Below are positions 1 through 6,975 of a stretch of DNA of 7,117 nt, in pieces. The notes below the pieces were generated by a model. That model ran no database searches. It saw nothing but the letters and a program-made list of their open reading frames with translations, and had not been told where the DNA came from. Location of the stretch: positions 1 to 7,117 of the forward strand of contig CAZAQB010000167.1 in NCBI GenBank assembly GCA_964487155.1, written 5' to 3'. The stretch is from CAZAQB01 sp964487155 (GTDB lineage: Bacteria > Pseudomonadota > Gammaproteobacteria > Nitrococcales > Nitrococcaceae). The translations under genes were made by a program, and so were the position numbers. Every line of letters begins with the position of its first letter. The stretch's first letter is position 1.

Positions 1-35
1 GTGAAACCAATATCCTACGCGATATCAGCACAAAT

Positions 36-374
36 TCATGGAATCTTCGGGCTAGTGTCCTGCAGGACACGACCCTCGTCGGGCGCATAGCGGAACCGGC
101 CCTCCACCCGGACCCGTTCGCCCAGCCGGGAGGCGACCGCCGAGGCGGGTTGCACCGCCACACGGTTGAGGGCGTCGTCCTCGATCCAGTAGTGCTCCGG
201 CGAGGGATGCATGCGAACCGTACCGGTGGCCTCCACCCGGCGGCCCTGGTAGGTGTCGGGGAAGCGGGCCAGGTCCTCCAGGGTGGCCTCGGTGACCTGG
301 GGTTCACTCTCGGCGCAGCCCGCGGCGGCCAGCAGGGCCGCCAGCACCAGCGCCGCCGCGACGCGCCCGCTCAC
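36..374 (-). CDS. Small predicted outer-membrane lipoprotein, OB-fold-like
   Basis: A 112-aa protein. Residues 1-19 form a lipoprotein signal peptide: Arg4, then an Ala/Leu-rich hydrophobic stretch ending in the lipobox-like AAGC, with the lipidated Cys at residue 20. The lipobox is weak because Ala, not Leu, sits three residues before the Cys. The residue after Cys is Ala, not Asp, which by the Lol rule predicts the outer membrane. The mature part (about 28-107) alternates short beta-like stretches: a 'YQGRRVEATGTV' strand pair, 'HYWIED', 'NRVAVQP' and 'GERVRVEGRF'. This resembles small secreted OB-fold proteins that begin with a phrase like 'P..YQG..V...G.V'. That resemblance is pattern inference; I cannot name a family or function. 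The start is GTG at 374, inside the last codons of the upstream SDR gene (GTGA overlap), so translation is probably coupled. The stop is TGA at 36-38. The lipoprotein call is good, the function unknown. Confidence 0.75.
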   Translation of the reverse strand: MSGRVAAALVLAALLAAAGCAESEPQVTEATLEDLARFPDTYQGRRVEATGTVRMHPSPEHYWIEDDALNRVAVQPASAVASRLGERVRVEGRFRYAPDEGRVLQDTSPKIP

Positions 375-1018
375 AGCCGCCCCAGGCAGGCCGCCAGGGC
401 CATGGCGATGGAATCCTGCCCGGCGATGACGTCGAACTGCAGGCCGGCGGTCTCCGGGTGATCCAGCACCTCCAGCAGCACCGCGGCGACGTCGGCCCGG
501 GGGATCTCGCCGCGCTCCAGGGCGTGGCCCATGCTCACCCGGCCGGTGCCCGGTGCGTCGGTGAGCCGGCCCGGGCGCACGATGGTCCAGGCCAGGCCGC
601 TGTCCTTGAGCGCCGCGTCGGCCTCGGCCTTGGCCTGCTGGTAGACCTGGAACACCTCGCTGCCCCGGGGTTGCTCCGGGCTCATGGTGCTCACCATGAC
701 GAAGCGCGGGATGGAATTATTGCGGGCCGCATGCATGAGCTTGATGGCCCCGTCACGGTCCAGGGTCAGCTTGCGCTCGGCCCCGCTGCCGGGCCCGGCG
801 CCGGCGGCGAACACCACCGCGTCGGCCTGGCCCACGGCACCGGCGATGCCGGCATCGGATTCCAGGTCGCAGACCACCGGCTCGACACCGGCAGCCCGCA
901 GGTCAGCGCTGTGGTCCGGGTTGCGGATCAGCCCGCCCACGGTGTGCCCGCGGGCGATGAGCAGGGGATGGAGCAGCATGGCCACCTGGCCGTGGGCACC
1001 GGCAACGACGATGTGCAT
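371..1018 (-). CDS. NAD(P)-binding atypical SDR-family oxidoreductase (YwnB/SDR_a5-like)
   Basis: A 215-aa cytoplasmic protein with a single Rossmann domain. The N-terminal beta strand and glycine-rich loop read 'VVAGAHGQVA' (residues 4-13), a GxxGxxA dinucleotide-binding variant seen in atypical SDRs of the NAD(P)H-binding (NAD_binding_10) group. A strand-4 motif 'VVFAAGAG' follows at 68-75, then 'FVMVSTM' with Ser110 (106-112), a YxxxK pair (Tyr126, Lys130), 'VRPGRLTD' at 147-154 and 'IPRADVA' at 172-178. All of these are hallmarks of the roughly 210-aa YwnB-like proteins, and the length matches. Substrates of this group are mostly unknown; members include flavin- or quinone-reductase-like and stress-linked proteins, so no reaction is assigned. 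The ATG at 1018 has GGAG (plus-strand 1027-1030) eight bases upstream. It is the first gene of a two-gene unit with the lipoprotein, which it overlaps by four bases, and it is divergent from the large dehydrogenase. Confidence 0.9.
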   Translation of the reverse strand: MHIVVAGAHGQVAMLLHPLLIARGHTVGGLIRNPDHSADLRAAGVEPVVCDLESDAGIAGAVGQADAVVFAAGAGPGSGAERKLTLDRDGAIKLMHAARNNSIPRFVMVSTMSPEQPRGSEVFQVYQQAKAEADAALKDSGLAWTIVRPGRLTDAPGTGRVSMGHALERGEIPRADVAAVLLEVLDHPETAGLQFDVIAGQDSIAMALAACLGRL

Positions 1019-1116
1019 GGCGTTGACTCCGTGGCTGTGGCTGGGTCACCAATAGTCCGACGGTAACACGCAGCAACGGGAGCTGGCCGGGGCGGCGACC
1101 CTGCGGGTGCCCTGCC

Positions 1117-1122
1117 TATACT
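1117..1122 (+). promoter_or_regulatory. Possible -10 element for the dehydrogenase gene
   Basis: The divergent spacer 1019-1207 must hold promoters for both flanking transcripts. TATACT at 1117-1122 is one base off the sigma-70 -10 consensus and stands out in very GC-rich DNA, about 86 bases before the ATG at 1208. No convincing -35 lies 16-18 bases upstream (1094-1099 reads GGCGAC). An imperfect inverted repeat, GTCACC (1045-1050) and GGTAAC (1062-1067), lies nearer the SDR gene and could be an operator or chance. This is weak evidence from a single hexamer. Confidence 0.28.
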
Positions 1123-1207
1123 GCGACAGACCTTGCGGTGTGCCCCGGGCGGCAGCCGGCGCCGGCTGGGGAAATGACGAAAACAAGCAAACCCGAGGAG
1201 GAGCGGC

Positions 1208-4045
1208 ATGGCAGACGAACTGGCACCCCCCTACGACGAACTGGCCCGGGCCCTGGGCGAATTCCTGCCGCCCCAGCGGCTGCTCACCGACCCCCTGCGC
1301 CGGCTCGCCTGGGGAACCGATGCCAGCTTCTACCGGCTGATCCCCCAGATCGTCGCCGTGGTGGAGAGCGAGTCCGACGTCATCCGCCTGCTGGCGCAAT
1401 GCCGGCGATTCCAGGTGTCCGTGACCTTCCGGGCCGCCGGCACCAGCCTCTCCGGCCAGGCCATCTCCGACTCGGTGCTGGCGGTGCTCGGGGACGGCTG
1501 GCGCGGCCTGCGAGTGGAGCGCGACGGCGAGCGCATCGCCCTGGGGCCCGGCGTCATCGGCGGCCAGGCCAACGCCTTCCTGCTGCCCTACCAGCGCAAG
1601 ATCGGCCCCGACCCGGCCTCCATCGACAGCGCCAAGATCGGCGGCATCGCCGCCAACAACGCCTCAGGTATGTGCTGCGGCACCGCCCAGAACAGCTACC
1701 AGACCCTGGACGGCCTGCGCCTGGTGCTGGCCGACGGCGCGGTGGTGGACACCGACGACCCGGACAGTGTCACCGCCTTCCGGGAGAGCCACCGGGAACT
1801 GCTGGAGGGCCTGGGCAGCCTCGCCCGCCGCACCCGTGAGGACACCGCCCTGGCCGAGCGCATCCGCGCCAAGTTCAAGCTCAAGAACACCACCGGCTAC
1901 GCGCTGAACGCCCTGGTGGACTTCGAGGATCCGCTGGACATCCTCTGCCACCTGATGATCGGTTCCGAGGGCACCCTGGGGTTCCTCTCGGAGGTGCGCT
2001 ACCGCACCGTCCCCGACCATCCCAACAAGGCCACCGCGCTGATGCTGTTCGACACCCTGGACGCCGCGGCCCGGGGGGTGAGCGCCATGAAGGGCAGCCC
2101 GGTGGCGGCGGTGGAGCTCATCGACCGGGCCGGGCTGCGCTCGGCCCAGGGCAAGCCCGGCATGCCCGAGGGCATTGCCGCCCTGCCGGATGAAGGCGCG
2201 GCGCTGCTGGTGGAGGTGCGCGCCGCCGAGCGCGAGGCGCTGGAGGCCGATATCCAGGCCGTGACCGAGGCGTTGGCCGGCATCGACACCGCCGAGCCGG
2301 TGGCCTTCCAGTTCGAGCCCGCCGAGTGCGCCCGGCTGTGGGCGGTGCGCAAGGGGCTGTTCCCCTCGGTGGGGGCCATGCGCGAGGCCGGCACCACGGT
2401 GATCATCGAGGACGTGGCCTTCCCCGTGCCACGCCTCGCCGAGGCCACCCGGGCCCTGCAGGAGCTGTTCGCGAAGCATGGTTACCACCAGGCCATCATC
2501 TTCGGCCACGCCCTGGAGGGAAACCTGCACTTCGTCTTCACCCAGGATTTCAACGACGCCGCCGAGGTGGCCCGCTACGAGGGCTTCATGGCCGACGTGG
2601 CCGACTTGGTGGTGGATCGCTTCGACGGCAGCCTCAAGGCCGAGCACGGCACCGGCCGCAACATGGCCCCCTTCGTGGAGAAGGAATGGGGCCCCCAGGC
2701 GGTGCGTTTAATGAAGGAGATCAAGGCGCTGCTGGACCCGGAGATGCGCCTCAACCCGGGGGTGATCCTCAACGACGACCCCGAGATCCACCTCAAGCAC
2801 CTGAAGCCCATGCCGGCGGCGGACGCCCTGGTGGACAAGTGCATCGAGTGCGGCTTCTGCGAGCCTCGCTGTCCCTCCCAGGGGCTGACCTTCTCGCCGC
2901 GCCAGCGCATCGTCGCCTACCGGGAGATCTCCCGGCTGGACGCCGCCGGCGAGACCGCCGCCGCCGCCGAGTTGCGCCGGCACTACGACTACCCCGGCAT
3001 CGACACCTGCGCCGGCGACGGCCTGTGCTCGACGAGCTGTCCGGTGGGCATCAACACCGGCGTGCTCATGAAGCGCCTGCGCGCCCCCCGTCACGGGCGC
3101 TTCGCCCGCTGGCTGGGGGACACCATCGCCAACCACTACGCCGGCACCAGCCAGGCCATGCGCCTGGGCCTGGGGGTGGCCGACCTGGCCCACCGTGTGA
3201 TCGGCCCGCGCACCATGCAGGGGCTGTCCCGGGGTGCCCGGCGCCTTACCGGCGGCGCCACGCCTCAATGGACGCCATCCATGCCCCGGCCCGCGCGCCC
3301 GGCCCTGCGACCGGCCAACGGCTCCGGCACGCCGGTGGTGTACTTCCCCGCCTGCCCGTCCCGGGCCATGGGCGCCTCGCGGCTCGACCCCGAGACCACC
3401 GAGCCCCTGCCCGACGTGGTCATCCGCCTGCTGGAGCGGGCCGGCTACCGGGTGGTGATTCCGGAGGGGATCCAGGGGCTTTGCTGCGGCATGCCGTTCG
3501 AGAGCAAGGGCCTGTTCCCCGCCGCCGACCGCAAGACCGGCGAGCTGGCCGCCGCCCTGCAGCAGGCCTCCGAGAGCGGCAAGCACCCCATCCTCACAGA
3601 TACCAGCCCCTGCGCGTGGCGCTTCCACGCCGCCGACAGCCAGGGCTTGGAGATGTCCGACCTGGCGAGCTTCCTCCACGACCACGTCCTGCCCAAGCTG
3701 GAGGTCACCCAGAAGGAGCGTACCCTCGCCGTCCACGCCACCTGCTCCGACCGCAAGCTGGGCACCCTGGAGAAGCTGCGCACCCTCGCCCAGGCCTGCG
3801 CCACCACCGCCACCGTCCCGCCCCGGGTGGAATGCTGCGGCTTCGCCGGCGACAAGGGCTTCACCACGCCGGAGCTGAACGCCCACGCGCTGCGCTTCCT
3901 GCCGGAGGGGATTCCCCAGGGCTGCCAGTCGGGCGTGTCCACCAGCCGCACCTGCGAGATCGGCTTGTCGCACCATGGAGGGGTACCGTATCGGTCGATT
4001 GCCTATCTTCTGGAGGAGGCGAGTCGTGGGGGGGGTAATCCATAG
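1208..4045 (+). CDS. FAD/Fe-S D-2-hydroxyacid dehydrogenase, Dld-II (respiratory D-lactate dehydrogenase) type
   Basis: A 945-aa multidomain protein that probably oxidises a D-2-hydroxyacid and passes electrons through FAD and Fe-S clusters to quinone at the inner membrane. In order: a PCMH-type FAD-binding domain (about 40-268) with 'RAAGTSLSGQA' (75-85), 'KIGGIAANNASGMCCG' (143-158) and 'GSEGTLGFLSEV' (252-263); a FAD-linked oxidase C domain (about 270-521) with the metal-site motif 'GHALEGNLH' (His434, His441) and 'KAEHGTGR' (477-484); a ferredoxin-like domain with Cys545/548/551/555 and a second site Cys601/607/611; then two CCG repeats with Cys716, Cys759-760, Cys802 and Cys846, Cys876-877, Cys916. 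No signal peptide or transmembrane helix is visible. The length fits the roughly 930-950-aa Shewanella-type Dld-II better than YdiJ (about 1,018 aa, D-2-hydroxyglutarate dehydrogenase). Both share the architecture, so the substrate is not settled. The start is supported by GAGGAGGAG at 1195-1203. A G8 run (4028-4035) sits just before the stop. No lactate permease or lldEFG genes are nearby. Confidence 0.93.
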   Translation: MADELAPPYDELARALGEFLPPQRLLTDPLRRLAWGTDASFYRLIPQIVAVVESESDVIRLLAQCRRFQVSVTFRAAGTSLSGQAISDSVLAVLGDGWRGLRVERDGERIALGPGVIGGQANAFLLPYQRKIGPDPASIDSAKIGGIAANNASGMCCGTAQNSYQTLDGLRLVLADGAVVDTDDPDSVTAFRESHRELLEGLGSLARRTREDTALAERIRAKFKLKNTTGYALNALVDFEDPLDILCHLMIGSEGTLGFLSEVRYRTVPDHPNKATALMLFDTLDAAARGVSAMKGSPVAAVELIDRAGLRSAQGKPGMPEGIAALPDEGAALLVEVRAAEREALEADIQAVTEALAGIDTAEPVAFQFEPAECARLWAVRKGLFPSVGAMREAGTTVIIEDVAFPVPRLAEATRALQELFAKHGYHQAIIFGHALEGNLHFVFTQDFNDAAEVARYEGFMADVADLVVDRFDGSLKAEHGTGRNMAPFVEKEWGPQAVRLMKEIKALLDPEMRLNPGVILNDDPEIHLKHLKPMPAADALVDKCIECGFCEPRCPSQGLTFSPRQRIVAYREISRLDAAGETAAAAELRRHYDYPGIDTCAGDGLCSTSCPVGINTGVLMKRLRAPRHGRFARWLGDTIANHYAGTSQAMRLGLGVADLAHRVIGPRTMQGLSRGARRLTGGATPQWTPSMPRPARPALRPANGSGTPVVYFPACPSRAMGASRLDPETTEPLPDVVIRLLERAGYRVVIPEGIQGLCCGMPFESKGLFPAADRKTGELAAALQQASESGKHPILTDTSPCAWRFHAADSQGLEMSDLASFLHDHVLPKLEVTQKERTLAVHATCSDRKLGTLEKLRTLAQACATTATVPPRVECCGFAGDKGFTTPELNAHALRFLPEGIPQGCQSGVSTSRTCEIGLSHHGGVPYRSIAYLLEEASRGGGNP

Positions 4046-4137
4046 CAGCCTGTCGAGTTAAGCGCTTATTCCAGAAGCGGGGCCGCGGCCCGAGCCCCCC
4101 GCGGACACCAGATTCGTCCACTCAAGGCAGGCCGCCT

Positions 4138-4169
4138 GGCCCCGTGGGCCGGATAAGCGCAGCGCGTCC
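4138..4169. repeat. REP-like imperfect palindrome pair
   Basis: GGCCC-CGT-GGGCC (4138-4150) is followed at once by an imperfect palindrome at 4151-4169 that starts GGATAAGCGC and ends GCGCGTCC. The second unit resembles the 'GGAT(T/A)A.GCGCAGCG..ATCC' extragenic palindromes common between genes in gammaproteobacteria, but two central pairs are mismatched, so it would be a degenerate copy. Its place just after a convergent-free gene end is typical for REP elements. Only one copy is visible, so repetition in the genome is not shown. Confidence 0.3.
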
Positions 4170-4386
4170 TGCATCTTCGCTCACCATCATCAACCCGGCC
4201 CTGGCCGAAGAAGTCACCGCGGCGAGGGCATCGCTTCGAAAGAAGTCGTTCCTGCGCGCGAGACTGAAACCCACGCCGGGAGCGGCGCCCCCCGCGATGC
4301 TTGATCCGGCTGACACAGGGAGGTAATCCGCCTGTTGGGCACCCGACATCAGGTGGACTTGCATCCAAGCCGGCAGCACGCTGACG

Positions 4387-4443
4387 GGGAACCCTCATCG
4401 ACCCGGTTCCGCACTCCCCTCCCTAACTGGGAACTCCCATCGA
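4387..4443. repeat. Pair of near-identical 15-bp direct repeats, the first forming a hairpin
   Basis: GGGAACCCTCATCGA (4387-4401) and GGGAACTCCCATCGA (4429-4443) match at 13 of 15 positions and are spaced 42 bp start to start, about four helical turns. The first copy also starts a 6-bp perfect inverted repeat, GGAACC (4388-4393) with GGTTCC (4405-4410). Same-face spacing could suit a paired operator for a regulator, but nothing else supports this. The pair could also be a trace of a duplicated mobile-element end. Confidence 0.35.
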
Positions 4444-4516
4444 AAAAGCGGTGCGGCGAAATGTCGCGTTGACCCCCAGACATAACGCATGGAATCCTGA
4501 ATGCCATTTCCTAAAT

Positions 4517-4533
4517 CCTCCAAAGAATGGAGG
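4517..4533. repeat. Short hairpin CCTCCA / TGGAGG
   Basis: CCTCCA (4517-4522) and TGGAGG (4528-4533) form a perfect 6-bp stem with a 5-base loop. On the minus strand the 3' arm supplies a GGAGG Shine-Dalgarno sequence nine bases before an ATG at 4507, so the hairpin could mask that site. On the plus strand it has no T-run and is not a terminator. Confidence 0.4.
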
Positions 4534-4716
4534 CGGGGGTACCGCTTGCACGGCGGATGTTTCTGAGCACCGGCCTTCCCCTCTGTGGGCGCCCCCAAGG
4601 GCGATGAGCCGACGGGGAGTGCCGATGAGACGCGACAGAGAACAATTCAGCACTCCTATAGCGGTTAATGGCCGGCGGCCGCCGCGCCAGTCCCGTAAAC
4701 GACTGACGGCCCGAGA

Positions 4717-4743
4717 GGTTGCGCCGCCGTGAGTCGCGCAACC
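4717..4743 (+). promoter_or_regulatory. Leader hairpin 1 upstream of the TonB receptor
   Basis: GGTTGCGC (4717-4724) and GCGCAACC (4736-4743) are perfect 8-bp inverted repeats with an 11-base loop, ending about 80 bases before the receptor ATG. Only three bases separate it from the next, larger hairpin. It could be part of a structured 5' untranslated region, or a dyad operator in DNA. The pairing is seen directly; the role is inference. Confidence 0.5.
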
Positions 4744-4746
4744 ATG

Positions 4747-4777
4747 GCTGAACAAGGCCAGCACGGCCTTCTTCAGC
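4747..4777 (+). promoter_or_regulatory. Leader hairpin 2 upstream of the TonB receptor
   Basis: GCTGAACAAGGCC (4747-4759) pairs with GGCCTTCTTCAGC (4765-4777) at 12 of 13 positions. There is one C-C mismatch, and the loop is AGCAC. This is the strongest hairpin in the window and lies 48 bases before the receptor ATG. The bases after it (GTTCACC) are not a T-run, so it is not a standard intrinsic terminator on either strand. It may act as an RNA regulatory element, an mRNA-stabilising stem or a protein-binding dyad. Confidence 0.55.
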
Positions 4778-4811
4778 GTTCACCTGACAGTCTCACGCAA
4801 GCCCACCGTCC

Positions 4812-4818
4812 GGGAGAG
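4812..4818 (+). promoter_or_regulatory. Ribosome binding site that sets the receptor start
   Basis: GGGAGAG at 4812-4818 lies seven bases before ATG at 4826. An in-frame TTG directly before it (4823-4825) would give only one extra residue and a tighter spacing of four bases. ATG is therefore preferred. Confidence 0.6.
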
Positions 4819-4825
4819 TTCATTG

Positions 4826-6850
4826 ATGCGCAGTCCTATGCCAGTCATGTTGGTCGCCCTGTGTTTTTTGGGAACCGCCCCATCCACCCACGGCCAATCC
4901 GGCAGCGAAAGTGCGGGCATTCTGCGCCTCGATCCACTGGTGGTCTCCGCTACGCGCACGGAGCGCAGTCTGGAAGATCTTCCAGTCAGCGTGTCCGTCC
5001 TGTCCCGCGAGGAGATCGACCGTTCACCCGGGCGTACGGTTGATGAGCTGTTGCGCCAGATCCCCGGCATCCAGATACCGTTAGACAACAGCTCCACCGT
5101 TTTCCCCCTGAATCCCAGCATCGCCATGCGGGGCATTGGCATCGGCGACACCGCGACCCGTTCCCTCGTACTCGTGGATGGCATTCCGGTCAACGGCGCA
5201 TTCTTCGGGAATGTCTTCTGGAACAAGATCCCAAAGCGCTATATCGAACGCATCGAGATCGTACGCGGCTCAAGCGCGAGTCTTTATGGTTCTTATGCCA
5301 TGGGCGGTGTAGTCAACATAATCACCCGCTCCTCCCCGGAAGACAGTCGAGAGCTTAAAGCTTTCTACGGGACCGATGAAACCGTGCAGGCAGAGGGTTT
5401 CATTAGTCAGGCTTTCGGCGACAACCTCACGATGAATTTCAACGCCCACCGATTTCAAACTGATGGCTTCAAAAGAAAGAAATCAGATGAGCGCGGCGCA
5501 GTGGACCGTGCCGCAGGCTCCGACGCCACATCGTTCCAGAGCCAGGTCCGATACCGGGTCACGCCATCTCTGAGCACATTCCTCAGGGGCACTTTCTTTG
5601 ACCAGGAGCAGGATGGCGACACTGCTCTGTCGGAACGGGAAAATCTGCTCTGGGATATAGCCGGCGGCTTCGATCTCGCTCTGGGCGACACCGATCTCAC
5701 CGGAAGATTGTTCTACAAGAGAGAAAACTTTGACACCATAAATGTCACTACCGACGCGGACCGGAACTCCGAGTTTGTCTCGAATGTACATGACACGACC
5801 TCTGACGATGTCGGTGGCTCGCTCCAGGTATCCAGTCCTTTGGCGTCGTGGCCGCTTAACGCTACATTCGGCGTCGACTTTCGGTATATCGACGGTACCA
5901 ATGACCAAGACACCCTGGCGGAACCTCTAGTTGTCGACCAGCGCATCATCGCCGAAGGAAAACAGCAATCCGTTGGCGTTTTCGCAGAGCTATCTTATTT
6001 TCCAACAGACCGCATCGAACTCCTGGCCAGCGGCCGACTGGACTATTTCCGCGATTCCGAGGGATCCATCAACACTAACGGCGTGCCCGAAGAGTTTTCC
6101 AACCGGGATTTCACCGAATTCAGTCCACGGGTGGCGGTGCGTTATCAGGCCACCGAGGCGTTAGGCCTGCGGGCCGCCGGGTATCAGGGCTTTCGGGCAC
6201 CGACGCTGGCGGAACGCTATCGCAGCTTCGCCACACCCACTTTCGTGGGATTATCCAACCCCGAACTCAAGCGTGAAACGCTACAGGGTGTTGAAGTAGG
6301 CGCCGACCTCAACCTTCGCGGCTTTTCAGGCCAGGTGAATCTCTTTCTTGTTGAAGTGGAAGACTTCGTGGGCAGCGAGGTTGTCGGCTTCATTTTCCCT
6401 CGCTTCACCGTGCGCAACCAGAACGTGGCGGAGATTCGCAGCCGAGGGGTTGAAGTCATGGGCCGCCAGGCCATTTCCCCTGTTATAGCGCTCAGCTTGG
6501 GATATACCGGACTGGATTCAGAGGTGGTCAAGGGCCCCCTTGACGGAAACGAGGTGGAGGGCGCGCCCAATCATACAGTTACTTTCGGAGTCCACTATGG
6601 GGGATTGCAAAAGTTGCGCGGCGACCTTCTGGTGCGCTATGTGGACGATCAATTTCAGGATATTTCCAACGAGGCGCCGATGGACGATCATGTGGTCGTT
6701 GACCTCTCGGTATTTTTTCAAGTCATGGACAACATGGAATTATTCGGTATCGCAAACAACATCTTCGACGAGACCTATGTCGCGAACGGCTTTGCCGAAA
6801 CCATTGGCGCGCCGCGCCAGCTCTTCGGAGGAGTCAACCTGAAGTTTTGA
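4826..6850 (+). CDS. TonB-dependent outer-membrane receptor, substrate unknown
   Basis: A 674-aa receptor that should import a scarce ligand (siderophore, heme, cobalamin, metal or similar) across the outer membrane using TonB-ExbBD energy. Residues 1-24 form a signal peptide with probable cleavage near 'THG-Q' (21-24). The TonB box is 'DPLVVSATR' (36-44). The plug (about 47-168) contains 'VSVLSREEID', 'MRGIGIG' (101-107), 'LVLVDGIPVNG' (114-124) and 'YGSYAMGGVVNIITR' (154-168). The barrel runs to the end and carries the family motifs 'GFRAPTLAERY' (455-465), 'NPELKRETLQGVEVG' (478-492), 'NIFDETY' (645-651) and a terminal Phe, the usual assembly signal. The length is typical of CirA/BtuB-like receptors and the frame is intact. 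Ligand genes, a TonB partner and an ABC importer are absent from the window, and I see no Fur box or B12 riboswitch, so no substrate is assigned. Codon use and GC are clearly lower than in the genes at 36-4045, suggesting a different history. A structured leader precedes it. Confidence 0.93.
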   Translation: MRSPMPVMLVALCFLGTAPSTHGQSGSESAGILRLDPLVVSATRTERSLEDLPVSVSVLSREEIDRSPGRTVDELLRQIPGIQIPLDNSSTVFPLNPSIAMRGIGIGDTATRSLVLVDGIPVNGAFFGNVFWNKIPKRYIERIEIVRGSSASLYGSYAMGGVVNIITRSSPEDSRELKAFYGTDETVQAEGFISQAFGDNLTMNFNAHRFQTDGFKRKKSDERGAVDRAAGSDATSFQSQVRYRVTPSLSTFLRGTFFDQEQDGDTALSERENLLWDIAGGFDLALGDTDLTGRLFYKRENFDTINVTTDADRNSEFVSNVHDTTSDDVGGSLQVSSPLASWPLNATFGVDFRYIDGTNDQDTLAEPLVVDQRIIAEGKQQSVGVFAELSYFPTDRIELLASGRLDYFRDSEGSINTNGVPEEFSNRDFTEFSPRVAVRYQATEALGLRAAGYQGFRAPTLAERYRSFATPTFVGLSNPELKRETLQGVEVGADLNLRGFSGQVNLFLVEVEDFVGSEVVGFIFPRFTVRNQNVAEIRSRGVEVMGRQAISPVIALSLGYTGLDSEVVKGPLDGNEVEGAPNHTVTFGVHYGGLQKLRGDLLVRYVDDQFQDISNEAPMDDHVVVDLSVFFQVMDNMELFGIANNIFDETYVANGFAETIGAPRQLFGGVNLKF

Positions 6851-6975
6851 CAGAGAGATCGGGCTGAAACCCGCGGCAGACCGCAAATGCCTCGAATACC
6901 CTGCGTCGCTGCGCTCCGGGCAGTCGCCGCCCTAGCGCTGAAACGTGTGGTGCCGGCCTGAGTCATGTTCGGCGG

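Larger units (their letters stand above)
4046..4822. other. Gene-poor spacer, about 780 bp, rich in short inverted repeats
   Basis: I see no gene here that I can support. Short reading frames exist on both strands (for example minus 4122-4379 and plus 4144-4326), but they overlap each other, lack a convincing ribosome site and show no domain I know. No tRNA, rRNA or recognised riboswitch core is visible; I looked for the B12 box, TPP and FMN signatures because a TonB receptor follows. After the dehydrogenase stop there is only a 5-bp hairpin (CGCTT at 4063-4067, AAGCG at 4075-4079) and a 12-bp palindrome (4080-4091), neither with a T-run, so no clear intrinsic terminator. The interesting content is the hairpins and repeats listed separately. 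The spacer may be the remains of an old insertion or a long 5' leader of the receptor gene. Confidence 0.6.

Noticed and set aside
10..25. Terminator for the lipoprotein gene (ATATC / GATAT hairpin)
   Set aside because: A weak 5-bp AT-rich stem without a proper T-run; too little to call.
2326..4038. A 570-codon plus-strand open frame inside the dehydrogenase gene, and a 422-codon and a 327-codon minus-strand frame opposite it
   Set aside because: They are low-complexity Gly/Arg/Pro/Ala-rich shadows caused by high GC3 in the real gene, with no domain or ribosome site.
4122..4379. An 85-codon minus-strand frame and a 60-codon plus-strand frame (4144-4326) in the spacer
   Set aside because: They overlap on opposite strands, lack clear ribosome sites and match no family I recognise. 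They might be a decayed or repeat-derived sequence, but I cannot support a gene.
4320..4822. Cobalamin, TPP or FMN riboswitch upstream of the TonB receptor
   Set aside because: I looked for the conserved cores (for example GCCACTG of the B12 box, CTGAGA of TPP) and did not find them in a sensible arrangement.
4729..5043. A 104-codon plus-strand frame running into the receptor gene
   Set aside because: It starts at GTG inside hairpin 1, is out of frame with the receptor, overlaps its signal peptide and plug coding region, and has no ribosome site.
6860..6873. Terminator after the receptor (CGGG / CCCG hairpin)
   Set aside because: The stem is only 4 bp and no T-run follows.
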